Shown here: positions 39,757 to 49,946 of the stretch, piece by piece
How the letters are laid out: every line of letters starts with the position of its first letter
Numbering within the stretch: position 1 is the stretch's first letter
Assembly (NCBI RefSeq): GCF_017356245.1
Contig: NZ_JAFMZZ010000001.1
Span: 405,073-469,072 of the forward strand
DNA from: Bordetella petrii
GTDB lineage: Bacteria > Pseudomonadota > Gammaproteobacteria > Burkholderiales > Burkholderiaceae_B
Direction: 5' to 3'
Length of the DNA: 64,000 bases
The notes under the pieces: generated by a model
Databases searched by the model: none
The model's input: only the letters and a program-made list of their open reading frames with translations
Told to the model about the DNA's origin: nothing
Position numbers and translations under genes: made by a program

Positions 39757-39779
39757 TTATCCCCAAGATCTGTGGAAAA
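39757..39779. promoter_or_regulatory. Pair of DnaA-box-like nonamers at the parE start
   Basis: TTATCCCCA (39757-39765) and, on the opposite strand, TTTTCCACA (39779-39771), each one mismatch from TTATCCACA and separated by 5 bp. They overlap the parE Shine-Dalgarno. A role in DnaA control is inference. The rest of the 303-bp divergent parE/trxA gap holds the trxA inverted repeat described separately and no gene. Confidence 0.3.
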
Positions 39780-39957
39780 AAACCGACATTTTACGGACAA
39801 GTCCAGATTCTGCGCGGCCTGAGGTGGGATGCGCACGACCTGACCAGCCCCGAATTCGGTACGATGACAAGTCTGGCGGCCCCGGGCCGCCGCGATGGCG
39901 ATTGCCGGCAGCGCCCGATGGGCCGCGCCGCGACATCCTACACAAAACCGGCAAACC

Positions 39958-39973
39958 CTGTTGTTATCAACAG
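39958..39973. promoter_or_regulatory. Inverted repeat upstream of trxA
   Basis: CTGTTG-TTAT-CAACAG, 6-bp arms, about 85 bp upstream of trxA in an AT-richer patch where the promoter is expected. Its TTGTTA could serve as a -35 element but no clear -10 is seen at 17 bp. Confidence 0.3.
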
Positions 39974-40058
39974 TGGTATGCTTAACTCCTTACCTTTCAG
40001 TAGAACAACAAACGGCAGGGCCGCCCGCGCGTCCCATGCTGCTGAACCGAGAATCACC

Positions 40059-40385
40059 ATGAGCGAGCAAATCAAGAACGTCAGCGACGCAAGCTTCGAT
40101 GCCGATGTGATCAAGTCCAGCCAGCCCGTGCTGGTCGACTACTGGGCGGCCTGGTGTGGCCCGTGCAAGATGATCGCCCCCATCCTGGAAGAGGTCGCCT
40201 CTGAATACTCCGGCCGCCTGACGGTCGCCAAGCTCAATGTCGACGAAAACCAGGATACCGCCGCCAAATATGGCATCCGCGGCATCCCCACCCTGATGCT
40301 CTTCAAGGATGGGCAGGCTGCCGCCACCAAGGTCGGCGCGCTGTCGAAATCCCAGCTCACCGCTTTCCTGGACGGCGCGTTGTAA
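40059..40385 (+). CDS. trxA: Thioredoxin 1
   Basis: 108-residue cytoplasmic dithiol-disulfide oxidoreductase. The active site WCGPCK has Cys33 and Cys36; cis-Pro lies in [14 protein letters not shown]. Length and sequence are canonical. It is followed after 113 bp by rho, a common trxA-rho arrangement. Confidence 0.97.
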   Translation: MSEQIKNVSDASFDADVIKSSQPVLVDYWAAWCGPCKMIAPILEEVASEYSGRLTVAKLNVDENQDTAAKYGIRGIPTLMLFKDGQAAATKVGALSKSQLTAFLDGAL

Positions 40386-40498
40386 TAAACTACGTGCTGT
40401 GAACCCCGCGCGCCGGCCCCGCCGGCGCCCATGTACCGCGCGGGCCCGTCCGTGGCCCGCCGCCAAAGCCCTTCTTTAAATTTCCCCCTTTCACCGCG

Positions 40499-41755
40499 AT
40501 GCACCTCAATGAACTGAAGGCGCTGCACGTCTCGCAGCTGCTGGAAATGGCCGCCGGCCTGGAAATCGAAAACGCCAACCGCTTGCGCAAGCAAGAGCTG
40601 ATGTTCGCCATCATGAAACGGCGGGCCAAGCAGGGCGAGCAGATTTTCGGCGACGGCGTGCTGGAAGTGCTGCCCGACGGCTTCGGCTTCCTGCGCTCGC
40701 CCGAGACCTCTTACCTGGCCAGCACCGACGACATCTATATTTCGCCGTCGCAGATCCGCCGCTTCAACCTGCACACCGGCGACTCCATCGAAGGCGAGGT
40801 GCGCACTCCCAAAGACGGCGAGCGCTACTTTGCCCTGGTGAAGGTGGACAAGGTCAACGGCGTGGCGCCCGAAGCGATCAAGCATCGCATCATGTTCGAG
40901 AACCTGACGCCGCTGCACCCCAACCAGCCGCTGCGCCTGGAACGCGACATCAAAAGCGAAGAAAACCTGACCGGCCGGATCATGGACATCTTCGCCCCCA
41001 TCGGCAAGGGGCAGCGCGGCCTGATCGTGGCCAGCCCCAAGTCGGGCAAGACGGTGATGATGCAGCACGTCGCGCACGCCATCACCACCAACTACCCCGA
41101 CGCGGTCATGATCGTCCTGCTGGTGGACGAACGCCCCGAAGAAGTCACGGAAATGCAGCGCACGGTGCGCGGCGAAGTGGTGGCGTCCACCTTCGACGAA
41201 CCCGCCACCCGCCACGTGCAAGTGGCCGAAATGGTCATCGAGAAGGCCAAGCGCCTGGTCGAGATGAAAAAAGACGTGGTTATCCTGCTGGACTCCATCA
41301 CGCGCCTGGCCCGTGCCTACAACACGGTGGTGCCGGCCTCGGGCAAGGTGCTGACCGGCGGCGTCGACGCCAACGCGCTGCAGCGCCCCAAGCGCTTCTT
41401 CGGCGCCGCGCGCAACCTCGAAGAAGGCGGCTCGCTCACCATCCTGGGCACGGCGCTCATCGAGACCGGCAGCCGCATGGACGAGGTCATCTACGAAGAA
41501 TTCAAGGGCACCGGCAACTCCGAAGTGCACCTTGAACGCCGCCTGGCCGAAAAACGCGTCTACCCGGCCATCAACCTGAACAAATCGGGCACGCGCCGCG
41601 AAGAGCTGCTGATCAAGCCCGAGTTGCTGCAAAAGGTGTGGGTGCTGCGCAAGTTCATCCACGACATGGACGAAGTCCAATCGATGGAATTCATCCTGGA
41701 CAAGATGCGCGCCACCAAGACCAATGCCGAATTCTTCGACATGATGAAGAAGTAG
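40499..41755 (+). CDS. rho: Transcription termination factor Rho
   Basis: 418-residue hexameric RNA-dependent ATPase. It begins [18 protein letters not shown], a Rho N-domain, then the RNA-binding cold-shock fold ([32 protein letters not shown]) and Walker A in [16 protein letters not shown], with the Q-loop and R-loop downstream. Full normal length. No strong Shine-Dalgarno; the 113-bp leader has a GC-rich hairpin, and Rho leaders are often autoregulated. Confidence 0.98.
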   Translation: MHLNELKALHVSQLLEMAAGLEIENANRLRKQELMFAIMKRRAKQGEQIFGDGVLEVLPDGFGFLRSPETSYLASTDDIYISPSQIRRFNLHTGDSIEGEVRTPKDGERYFALVKVDKVNGVAPEAIKHRIMFENLTPLHPNQPLRLERDIKSEENLTGRIMDIFAPIGKGQRGLIVASPKSGKTVMMQHVAHAITTNYPDAVMIVLLVDERPEEVTEMQRTVRGEVVASTFDEPATRHVQVAEMVIEKAKRLVEMKKDVVILLDSITRLARAYNTVVPASGKVLTGGVDANALQRPKRFFGAARNLEEGGSLTILGTALIETGSRMDEVIYEEFKGTGNSEVHLERRLAEKRVYPAINLNKSGTRREELLIKPELLQKVWVLRKFIHDMDEVQSMEFILDKMRATKTNAEFFDMMKK

Positions 41756-41767
41756 TTCCCCCCCCCC

Positions 41768-41784
41768 GAAGCGCTGCGCGCTTC
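41768..41784 (+). terminator. Hairpin after rho
   Basis: GAAGCGC-TGC-GCGCTTC flanked by long C-runs, 12 bp after the rho stop. There is no T-run; it is weak as an intrinsic terminator. Confidence 0.3.
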
Positions 41785-41890
41785 CCCCCCAGGGGGGCGA
41801 CGCTGGCGGACCGGCGGAGCCGGATCCGCGCGTCCCGGGTCCGGGGACGGTTTGTTTTGTGCCTAGGGTTTGACTTCGTAGGTGTCTGAC

Positions 41891-41966
41891 TCCGTAGGTG
41901 TCGGACACCGAGGTGGGCCGACATTATCTCCGTAGGTGTCGGACACCTAGGTGGGCCGATGCTGTC
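41891..41966 (+). repeat. Tandem 38-nt repeat with palindromic core
   Basis: Two adjacent 38-nt units (41891-41928, 41929-41966), nearly identical. Each contains GGTGTCGGACACC; in the second unit this extends to the perfect 17-mer TAGGTGTCGGACACCTA (41933-41949). Related to the dispersed GGTGTC...GACACC family. Confidence 0.75.
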
Positions 41967-41976
41967 TCAACCGTAC

Positions 41977-42008
41977 GGTGTCTGGCACCCTGGCGGGAGC
42001 CAGACACC
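41977..42008. terminator. Inverted-repeat copy downstream of yhdP, likely terminator
   Basis: 10-bp arms GGTGTCTGGC/GCCAGACACC with a 12-nt loop, between convergent rho and yhdP. Compared with the 35378 copy, one stem pair is G-C instead of A-T on both strands, so pairing is kept. Confidence 0.5.
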
Positions 42009-42032
42009 TCCTGCTTCTGCCCTGTCCGAAGA

Positions 42033-45000
42033 TCAGTGCTCGATGTAGTCGTTCACCGGGCCGGGCTTGGGTTCGGGCTTGGTTTCCACTGGCTGCAGTT
42101 TGGGGTCGTCCCATGAGCCGGTGACGGCGTATTCCATGGTCATGGCGCGGGCCAGGGGCTGTTTCAGCAGCCATTGGGTCACGAACGCGCCCAGGCCGAT
42201 CAGCGGGTTGACGGCCAGCGCCGTGACGACGGCTGCCCCGCTGGCATCCAGATTCGGGATCACCACGGCGCGCAGGTCCCAGCGTTCGGCCACGATATCG
42301 GTATCGCCCGCCAGCACGATGGTGGCTACCGGGCTGTTGAGCTTGTAGCCTTCGGAGTGCAGGATGCCCCGGCTGAGCTTCATGTCGCCGCGGATGGTAT
42401 CGAACGGAAACCCGTCGCGCAGCAGGTTGGCCGGGTTGAATTCCAGCTTGGCCAGCCGCTGCAGCGACTGCAGCGACAGCAGTTCCAGCAGGCGCGCGCT
42501 GCGCGAGTTCACATTGATCAGACGCCCCTTGTCGAGGCTGACGCGCGCCTGGCCGTCGATATTGGCCAGGTCGTGCGACCAGGGCAGGTCGCGCCAGGTG
42601 AGCTTGCCCTGCACCGTGCCGCTGCCGCCGGCCAGCACCTGCTTGTAGCCGATGCGGTCGATGAAGGCGCCCAGGTCCTTGAACTGGGCCTTGGCATCGA
42701 CCGTCAGGCCGCGCTGCGCGCCGTCGAGCCGCCAGTTGCCGGTGGCGTCCAGGGTGGCCGACTCGTTGGCGATGCGCAGCTTGTCCAGGCGCCACGATTT
42801 GCCGCGTTCGAGATTGGTGCCCTGCACTTCCAGCGCCCCCACGTTGTGCCCGTACAGCGAGAACTGGTCGGCGCGCAGATCGATGGCGGGAATGTCGGAC
42901 AGGTCATCGCCCGAGTCCGTGGGCGCTTCTTTCATGGCGTCTTTGGCTTCCTGGTCGCCCAGCGCCAGGTGCGTCAGCCGCGCCGTCACCTGCCCGGCGA
43001 TGGCGCCCGAGGCTTCCTGCCAGGCCAGCGAACCCGCCGCCTGGCGCGAGTCGAGGCTGACTTGCCAGTGTTCGGGCTGAGGCCGGGTGGCGCTCAGCTT
43101 CAGGTCGTTGAGGGTCCAGCCGGCTACATGCAGACGGGCGGTCTGCAGGTCGATGCGGCTGAGCATGGGCAGGGTGGCGGCCTGACCCGGCCTGCCGGCC
43201 GCCTTGCCGCCCCGCTTGGACGACGCAGCCTCGTCACCGACTTTTTCCCAGGTGTCCAGGTCCAGTTCGGGCATCTGGATGTCGACCGCCAGGCCTGACG
43301 CCGGCAGCGCGGCCGGGCGGCTCACGCCCAGCGCGCCGCGCGCGAAATACGGCGTGCCGCGCGGCGCCGCGCGGTCGTGCTCGAGCAGCAGCGCCAGGTC
43401 GGCGCCCAGGCTGACCGATAACTGGTCGCGCCTGCCGGCCGCCGATTTGGCGGGCGCCCAGCGCGCCTTCAGGGCGCGGGACTCGGACTTGGCCTTGCCG
43501 ACCGGCGCGGGCAGGTCGATGCCCAGGCCCGCCAGGTCGGATTCGACAGAGATGTCCAGCACCCCGCCCGAGCCATAGCCCAGCTGCCCCCGGTACGAGG
43601 TCTGCCCCGTGAAGCGGGCCATTACCGGGCTGCTGCTCAGTTGCGCCAGGCCCGACGCCGGCAGCGTGCCGGCCAGGCGCAGGGCATCGCCGTCGTGTTC
43701 GAGCTTGCCGGCGATGGTGGCCGCTCCGCCCAGGAATTCGGTGCGCAGTTCCTCGGTGGACACGCCGCGTTCGGAAAAATGCAGGTCGCCGTGCAATTGG
43801 CGCAGTTCGGGCATCTGCGGCACAAAGCGGAAGGTGTTGCCGTCAAAGGCGATGCGGCCGTCGACCTTGGTGTTTTCGGCATCCAGCAGCGGCACCTCGA
43901 GCTTCAGCCCCACTTGCCAGGCTCCTGTGCCCTGGGCGTCGTCGAGCGCGCCGTCGAGCAGCCCGCCCAGCGGCGAATTGGCCGCCAGCGCCAGGTAGGC
44001 CGGCACCGGCCCGCTGGTCTGGCCGTCGACATGCAGCGTGGCCCCGTGTTCCATGTCGGGAATCGAGGCGGTCACGGCGCCCAGCGTCACGGTCTGCCCG
44101 TCGCCGGTATGGGCGATGGCCCCGCCCGGGCTGTCGAGCGACAGGCTGACCTTGTCGACCGCGAAATTGCCCGACAGGTTCTCGAGCCGCGGCCAGCCCT
44201 TGGTATCGCCGTGCGCCGGGGCGTAATCGACAATGGCCCCCGAGTACGCGCCGGCGATGCGGAACTCGCCGACGTCGTCGGGGTCTTCGAACGGGAAATC
44301 GTCCAGGTCGCCCTTGACCGTGACCGAGGCATCGCGCGCCTGGCCGGCAGGCAGGCCGCGCGCCAGCCATTCGCGGGCGTCGGCGTTCACTTCCAGCGGC
44401 AGGTACTTGTAGATGGCCGGCATGGCCGCGCGCGCCAGGTTGCCCTGGAAATCGGCCGTGCCGGCGGCAGTCTTGCCCTGGGCGGTCCAGCGGCCATGCA
44501 GGCGCGCATCGAGGTCGGCGTTGACGATATCGAGCTGGCGCACGTCGACCACGGCGGGCTGCTGCGCCGGCCGGCGCAGGCTGGCATCGATGCGCACCGT
44601 ATCGGCTTGCAGCAGCGGCGGCTCGAAAGTGTGCGGCAGATTGGCGCTCAGGCCCGTGAGCTCGCCGCGCAGGGCCACGCCCGCCGCCTCGTCGCCACGC
44701 GCCAGCGGCACATCGGCGAACTGCACAATGTCGCCGGGCGCGCCCTGCACCCGCAGCGTGGCCTCGGCCAGGCTGACGGCCGTGGCATCGCCCGCGGCCT
44801 GCCAGCGCACGTCGCGCAGCGCGGTATCCAGCGTGACATCAGTCACGGCGCCCTGCTCCAGGGTCAGCCAGGCGCGCGCGGCCGCGCGGCCGGCGACGTC
44901 CGGCACCGCCAGCCAGGGCGCCCAGGCCGAGGGCTCGGCATCATTGATTTCGGCATACAGCTCGCCTGTCCAGCGCTGCCGGCCGGTCAGCAGCGGATTG

Positions 45001-45656
45001 CGGGTGAAGCGCCCGCGCAGCGACAGGTCGCGCGCCAGGGCCGCGGGCGGCTCGGCGCTGAGTGCGAAGCGGTGCGCCAGGGTGCCGTTGTACAACCGCA
45101 GGCTGACATTGCGCAGCGTTACCTCGGGGGCCTGCCGGTATTCATCGTGCCAGTGCACCGTGGCGTTGACCAGCGCCAGATCGCGCTGTTTGCCCAGCCA
45201 TTGCACCAGGCGCGACGAACGGCCGGCATCGTGGGGAGCGTCCAGGTCGATGGACTGCCCCGCCACCCATAAATGGTTGCCGGCATCGCGCCGCACCAGC
45301 AGTTCGGGCCCGTCGACGCGCAGGCTGAGCAGGCTGGGCGACAGCAACAGCACGCTGCGCCAGCCCAGCACGGCCGAGACCGAAGGCAGGGTCAGCACCG
45401 GCTCGGGCAACTGGTCGTAAATGGACAGCGAGCTAAGCTTCAGGCGCGGATTCAGCCCGCGCCAGTCGGCCTGAATGCGCCCGATTTCGACGCGCGCGCC
45501 CAGCGCTTCGCTGGCGTAAGCCTCGATGCGCGGCCGCCATTGATCGATGTTGGGCAGCACCCAATACCGCAACCCGAGCAGCACGACGGCCGCGACGACA
45601 TAGACGGCCAGGGCGAACCAGCAAAGAGAACGAGTGACTTTGGCGGGCAAGGACAC
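42033..45656 (-). CDS. yhdP: YhdP-family AsmA-like transporter protein
   Basis: 1207-residue bridge-like lipid-transfer protein. A single N-terminal membrane helix (about 10-32, CWFALAVYVVAAVVLLGLRYW) is followed by a large periplasmic beta-rich body (DUF3971) and an AsmA-like C-terminal region (GILHSEGYKLNSPVATIVLAGDTDIVAERWDLRAVVIPN). YhdP moves phospholipid to the outer membrane with TamB and YdbH. GTG start at 45656. It is divergent from glnE with an 81-bp gap. Confidence 0.93.
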   Translation of the reverse strand: MSLPAKVTRSLCWFALAVYVVAAVVLLGLRYWVLPNIDQWRPRIEAYASEALGARVEIGRIQADWRGLNPRLKLSSLSIYDQLPEPVLTLPSVSAVLGWRSVLLLSPSLLSLRVDGPELLVRRDAGNHLWVAGQSIDLDAPHDAGRSSRLVQWLGKQRDLALVNATVHWHDEYRQAPEVTLRNVSLRLYNGTLAHRFALSAEPPAALARDLSLRGRFTRNPLLTGRQRWTGELYAEINDAEPSAWAPWLAVPDVAGRAAARAWLTLEQGAVTDVTLDTALRDVRWQAAGDATAVSLAEATLRVQGAPGDIVQFADVPLARGDEAAGVALRGELTGLSANLPHTFEPPLLQADTVRIDASLRRPAQQPAVVDVRQLDIVNADLDARLHGRWTAQGKTAAGTADFQGNLARAAMPAIYKYLPLEVNADAREWLARGLPAGQARDASVTVKGDLDDFPFEDPDDVGEFRIAGAYSGAIVDYAPAHGDTKGWPRLENLSGNFAVDKVSLSLDSPGGAIAHTGDGQTVTLGAVTASIPDMEHGATLHVDGQTSGPVPAYLALAANSPLGGLLDGALDDAQGTGAWQVGLKLEVPLLDAENTKVDGRIAFDGNTFRFVPQMPELRQLHGDLHFSERGVSTEELRTEFLGGAATIAGKLEHDGDALRLAGTLPASGLAQLSSSPVMARFTGQTSYRGQLGYGSGGVLDISVESDLAGLGIDLPAPVGKAKSESRALKARWAPAKSAAGRRDQLSVSLGADLALLLEHDRAAPRGTPYFARGALGVSRPAALPASGLAVDIQMPELDLDTWEKVGDEAASSKRGGKAAGRPGQAATLPMLSRIDLQTARLHVAGWTLNDLKLSATRPQPEHWQVSLDSRQAAGSLAWQEASGAIAGQVTARLTHLALGDQEAKDAMKEAPTDSGDDLSDIPAIDLRADQFSLYGHNVGALEVQGTNLERGKSWRLDKLRIANESATLDATGNWRLDGAQRGLTVDAKAQFKDLGAFIDRIGYKQVLAGGSGTVQGKLTWRDLPWSHDLANIDGQARVSLDKGRLINVNSRSARLLELLSLQSLQRLAKLEFNPANLLRDGFPFDTIRGDMKLSRGILHSEGYKLNSPVATIVLAGDTDIVAERWDLRAVVIPNLDASGAAVVTALAVNPLIGLGAFVTQWLLKQPLARAMTMEYAVTGSWDDPKLQPVETKPEPKPGPVNDYIEH

Positions 45657-45737
45657 GGATGAGTGGGCAGGGTAAGGCGTCTTGGGGTATCGTCCCCTTA
45701 TACCTGAAACGCGTCATTCCGTCTGCCCGCCCGTCCC

Positions 45738-48536
45738 ATGCCTGCCTCCCTGCTCGCCCCCGCCCTTGCCTGGTCCGGCTATCTGCGCCGCCGCGTCGAT
45801 GCCCATCCCGACCTGGCCGCCTGGCTGGAAACAGCCGCCCGCCACCCGGTCACCGCCAATGCCCTGGCGGCATGGCAGGCCGAGCTGGCCGGTGCCGACG
45901 CGCCCGAGATCCTGCCCGTGGCCCAGTGCCGCGAAATCCTGCGCAAGCTGCGCGAGCGGGTCTTCACGGCCCTGATGGTGCGCGACCTGGGCGGCCAGGC
46001 CAGCCTGGAAGAAGTGGTGGGCGCCATGACGGCGCTGGCCGACCTGGCCGTGGCGGCCGCCTACCGCAGCGTGGCCGCCGAACTGGCCGCCGTGCACGGC
46101 GTGCCGCGCGATCCGGCCACCGGCGCCCCGCAGGAAATGCTGATCCTGGGCATGGGCAAGCTGGGCGGCGGCGAATTGAACGTATCGTCGGACATCGACC
46201 TGATCATGCTGTACGGCGAAGAAGGCGACACCGACGGGCCGCGCCGCATCAGCCATCATGAGTTCTATGGGCGCCTGACGCGGCGCATGATGCCGGTGCT
46301 GTCCGAAGCCGACGCCCATGGGCAGGTGTTCCGCACCGACCTGCGGCTGCGCCCCGACGGCGACGCCGGCCCGCCGGCCTGGAGCCTGGACGCGCTGGAA
46401 CACTATCTGGTGGCGCAGGGCCGCGAATGGGAGCGCTATGCCTGGCTGAAGGCGCGCCTGATCCCGGCGCAGGCCTTTGCCGACAGCGACGCGGCCGTGC
46501 AGGCCCGCCAGCTGGAAAGCCTGCGCGTGCCGTTCGTGTACCGCAAGTATTTTGATTTCGATGCCCTGGCCTCGCTGCGCGCGCTGCGCGAGCGCATCCG
46601 CCAGGACTGGCAGCGCCGCGCGCTGGCGCGCAATGGCGTGGACAGCGCCAACAATATCAAACTGGGCGATGGCGGCATCCGCGAAATCGAGTTTGTCGTG
46701 CAGCTTTTCCAGCTGGTGCGCGGCGGGCGCATGCCGGCCCTGCAGCGGCGCGGCCTGCTGGCCGCCCTGCACGCGGAGCGCGATGCCGGCCTGATCGGCA
46801 CCGACGACGCGCAGAAGCTGGAGCAGGCCTACCGCTTCCTGCGAAGGGTCGAGCATGCGCTGCAATACCGCGAAGACGAGCAGACCCACCTGCTGCCCGG
46901 CGACGCGGCGCAGCGCGAACATCTGGCGGCCGCGCTGGGCATGGCCGCCGGCGAATTCGAACGCACGCTGGCCGATCACCGCGCCTTCGTGGCGCAGACC
47001 TTCCGCAACGCGTTCCGCCTGGCCGGCATGGGCGATACCGAAGAAGCGGCCGCGCCGGCGGCCGGCGCGGCCGGCGCGGCGGGCGACGGCCATGACGCCG
47101 AGAGCTGCCTGGCCGAACAGATCCGCCAGGCCTTCGGCGCCGAGGCCGACGACCTGCTGCGGCGGGCCGAATCGCTGCTGGACAGCCATCGCGTGCGCAG
47201 CCTGCCTGAAAGCAGCCGGCGCCGCCTTGAAACCCTGCTGCCGGCGGCCGTGCAGGCTGCCCAGCAGACGCCCGCGCCGCGCCATGCCACCGTGCGCCTG
47301 TTCGACCTCATCGAGACCATCGCGCAGCGCAGCGCCTATCTGGCGCTGCTGGCCGAATACCCGGACACCCTGGCGCGGGTGGCCCGCATGGTGGCGGCCA
47401 GCCCCTGGGCCGCGCAGTACCTGACCCAGCACCCGCTGCTGCTCGACAGCCTGATCGATTGGCGCACCCTGTTCGAGTCGCTGGATTTCGCGCAGATGGC
47501 CCAGCAATTGGCGGCCGACCTGGACGCCTGCAGGCTGCCCGACGGCGAACCCGATATCGAGCGGCAGATGAACCTGATGCGCGACGTGCAGCGCCAGGCC
47601 AGCTTCCAGCTGCTGGCGCAAGACCTGGAAGGCCAGCTTACGGTCGAGAAGCTGGCCGACCAGCTGTCGGCGCTGGCCGACATGCTGCTGGCCGAGACCG
47701 TGCGGCGCGTCTGGCCATTGGTGAACCGCCAGGCGGGCGCCGTGCCGCATTTCGCCGTTATTGCCTATGGCAAGCTGGGTGGCAAGGAACTGGGCTATGC
47801 GTCCGACCTGGACCTGGTCTTCCTGTTCGACGATCCGCGCGACGACGCGGCCGAGATCTACGCCAAGCTGGGCCGCCGCATGACGTCCTGGCTGTCGACC
47901 ATGACCTCTTCCGGGCGCCTGTACGAAACCGACCTGCGGCTGCGGCCCGACGGCGAAGCCGGCCTGCTGGCCGTGTCGGTCGAGGCATTCGAGCAATACC
48001 AGCTCAAGCATGCCTGGGCCTGGGAACACCAGGCGCTGACGCGGGCGCGCTATGCGGCCGGCGACACCGCCGTCGGCGCGTGCTTCGAGCGCATCCGCGC
48101 CGAAGTGCTGGTGCAGCCGCGCGATGCCGCCGCGCTGCGCGACGAGGTGCTGGCCATGCGCGATAAGATCAGCGCGGGCCATCCCAACCACAGCGGCGAC
48201 TTCGACCTGAAGCACGACCGCGGCGGCATGGTGGATGTGGAATTCGTGACCCAATACCTGGTACTGTGCCACGCCGCCACGCACCGGGTGCTGGTGAACA
48301 ACCTGGGCAACATCACCCTGCTGCGGCTGGCCGCCGAAGCGGGCCTGATTCCCGCCGACCTGGCGCAGCGCGCCGGCGATGCCTATCGCACCCTGCGGCG
48401 CGCACAGCACCAGTTGCGCCTGCAGGGCACCGAGAAGGCCCGGGTGCCGCAGGACCAGCTTGCCGAAGAGCGCGCGGCGGTGTCCGCGCTGTGGGCGCGG
48501 GTGCTGGGCGAAGCGGCGCCTGCCGCGGGCCTGTGA
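45738..48536 (+). CDS. glnE: Glutamine-synthetase adenylyltransferase/adenylyl-removing enzyme
   Basis: 932-residue bifunctional regulator of glutamine synthetase. Two nucleotidyltransferase domains carry the paired motifs [18 protein letters not shown] (about 137-154, adenylyl-removing half) and [18 protein letters not shown] (about 675-692, adenylylating half). Full length for the family. The antisense frame is also open over nearly its whole length but is non-coding. queH follows after 56 bp. Confidence 0.97.
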   Translation: MPASLLAPALAWSGYLRRRVDAHPDLAAWLETAARHPVTANALAAWQAELAGADAPEILPVAQCREILRKLRERVFTALMVRDLGGQASLEEVVGAMTALADLAVAAAYRSVAAELAAVHGVPRDPATGAPQEMLILGMGKLGGGELNVSSDIDLIMLYGEEGDTDGPRRISHHEFYGRLTRRMMPVLSEADAHGQVFRTDLRLRPDGDAGPPAWSLDALEHYLVAQGREWERYAWLKARLIPAQAFADSDAAVQARQLESLRVPFVYRKYFDFDALASLRALRERIRQDWQRRALARNGVDSANNIKLGDGGIREIEFVVQLFQLVRGGRMPALQRRGLLAALHAERDAGLIGTDDAQKLEQAYRFLRRVEHALQYREDEQTHLLPGDAAQREHLAAALGMAAGEFERTLADHRAFVAQTFRNAFRLAGMGDTEEAAAPAAGAAGAAGDGHDAESCLAEQIRQAFGAEADDLLRRAESLLDSHRVRSLPESSRRRLETLLPAAVQAAQQTPAPRHATVRLFDLIETIAQRSAYLALLAEYPDTLARVARMVAASPWAAQYLTQHPLLLDSLIDWRTLFESLDFAQMAQQLAADLDACRLPDGEPDIERQMNLMRDVQRQASFQLLAQDLEGQLTVEKLADQLSALADMLLAETVRRVWPLVNRQAGAVPHFAVIAYGKLGGKELGYASDLDLVFLFDDPRDDAAEIYAKLGRRMTSWLSTMTSSGRLYETDLRLRPDGEAGLLAVSVEAFEQYQLKHAWAWEHQALTRARYAAGDTAVGACFERIRAEVLVQPRDAAALRDEVLAMRDKISAGHPNHSGDFDLKHDRGGMVDVEFVTQYLVLCHAATHRVLVNNLGNITLLRLAAEAGLIPADLAQRAGDAYRTLRRAQHQLRLQGTEKARVPQDQLAEERAAVSALWARVLGEAAPAAGL

Positions 48537-48592
48537 ACAAGGCGCAAGTAGGCGTAAAATAAAGGTTTTTACCGCCGCAACACGTTTTTTCC

Positions 48593-49273
48593 ATGTCCCA
48601 GCTCGTGCGCCCCACACTCGAATTGCCCACCGGCCGCCGCAAGGTGCTGCTGCACTCGTGCTGCGCGCCCTGTTCCGGCGAAGTCATGGAGGCCATGCAG
48701 GCGTCGGGCATCGACTATTCCATTTTCTTCTACAACCCGAACATCCATCCGGTCAAAGAGTACGAGATCCGCAAGCAGGAAAACATCCGCTTCGCCGAGC
48801 AGCACGGCATCGAATTCATCGATGCCGACTATGACATGGACAACTGGTTCGACCGCGTCAAGGGCCTGGAAAATGCTCCCGAGCGCGGCGAGCGCTGCAC
48901 CGTATGCTTCGACATGCGCTTCGAGCGCACGGCGCTGTACGCCCACGAGCACGGCTTCGACACCATCACCAGCTCGCTGGGCATTTCGCGCTGGAAAGAC
49001 ATGAACCAGATCAACGGCTGCGGCGAGCGCGCCGCCGCCCGCTACGACGACCTGGTCTACTGGACCTACAACTGGCGCAAGGGCGGCGGCTCGCAGCGCA
49101 TGATCGAAATCTCCAAGCGCGAAAACTTCTACCAGCAGGAATACTGCGGCTGCGTGTATTCCCTGCGCGACACCAACCGGCACCGCCGTTCCCAGGGACG
49201 AGACCGCATCCACATCGGCGTCAAGTTTTACGGGAAGGATGAGTTGGTGGATAAGGCGACGTTGCAAGACTGA
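48593..49273 (+). CDS. queH: Epoxyqueuosine reductase QueH
   Basis: 226-residue iron-sulfur enzyme catalysing the last step of queuosine synthesis in tRNA, non-homologous to QueG. Conserved cysteines are in HSCCAPCSG (Cys23, Cys24, Cys27), RCTVCFDM (Cys102, Cys105) and later [24 protein letters not shown] is typical. The C-terminus lies 6 bp from the start of the palindromic non-coding element. Confidence 0.93.
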   Translation: MSQLVRPTLELPTGRRKVLLHSCCAPCSGEVMEAMQASGIDYSIFFYNPNIHPVKEYEIRKQENIRFAEQHGIEFIDADYDMDNWFDRVKGLENAPERGERCTVCFDMRFERTALYAHEHGFDTITSSLGISRWKDMNQINGCGERAAARYDDLVYWTYNWRKGGGSQRMIEISKRENFYQQEYCGCVYSLRDTNRHRRSQGRDRIHIGVKFYGKDELVDKATLQD

Positions 49274-49278
49274 CTTTG

Positions 49279-49944
49279 TTGTTGGGTTGATTGGTGCTTG
49301 CGACATCGGGGCGTGGGGCCGGGAGGGGACGGGGCTTCACGAGACCGGTCGGCCGCCTTCGCGGCCGACATCGCTTCGTCAACCTCGTCGCTGCGCTCCT
49401 TCGGTTTCCCTCGCTCGGCCTCGAGGCGCCCCCGGCCCCTCCCGGCCCCACGCCCCGACTGCGCCGTCTCTGATTCACCCATCGCCGGGAAGGGCTGCGT
49501 GCTTGGGCTTCGTGGGGGGGCCTTCCCTGAAGAGAAAGATGGTGCGGGGCCGCTGTGCCAGGCCGCGCGGGCGGCCTGGCACAGCATTCGGGCAGTGGTT
49601 TGCATTGGATGTTGGGCGTTGGGCATATCGCCAACCGAACGCTCTTTCAAGCCGCGCAGGGCGGCTTGAAAGAGCGGCCCCGCACTATGTTCTTCTTTTA
49701 GATAATGAACCCCACGAAGCTCAAGAACCCCGATCCCCCCGGCGATAGGCCGAGCTGAATCCGCTGCGAGTCGTGGCTGGGTCAGGGGGGTGTCGGGGCG
49801 CCTCGGGGCCGAGCGAGGGAAACCGAAGGAAGCCGCAGGCTGACGAGGTTGACGACGCGATGCCTGGCGCGAACGCGCCAGGCCGGCCCCGTGAAGCCCC
49901 GGCACCCCCCTGGCCCAGCCGCGACGGCCAGAAGAACCCAACAC
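49279..49944. repeat. Large imperfect palindrome: two inverted ~330-bp structured units
   Basis: This fills the 673-bp gene-free gap between queH and hrpA. The left arm and the reverse complement of the right arm share blocks such as GGGGCTTCACG, CGTCAACCTCGTC, CTTCGGTTTCCCTCGCTCGG, ATCGCCGGG, GCTTCGTGGGG and GTGCGGGGCCGCT in the same order. Each arm holds two hairpins at matching places: 49348-49369 (9 bp) against 49862-49883 (9 bp), and 49552-49585 (15 bp) against 49640-49676 (16 bp). Stem sequences differ between arms yet stay perfectly paired. No transposase or target duplication is evident. ORFs inside shift frame between arms and look non-coding. Confidence 0.85.
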
Positions 49945-49946
49945 CC

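Noticed and set aside
41757..41830. Origin-like or mobile element in the C-rich stretch after rho
   Set aside because: Only homopolymer C-runs and a short hairpin are present, without boxes or ORFs.
45714..48617. 967-residue open frame on the minus strand
   Set aside because: Mirror of glnE; His/Gln/Gly-rich low-complexity translation without family features.
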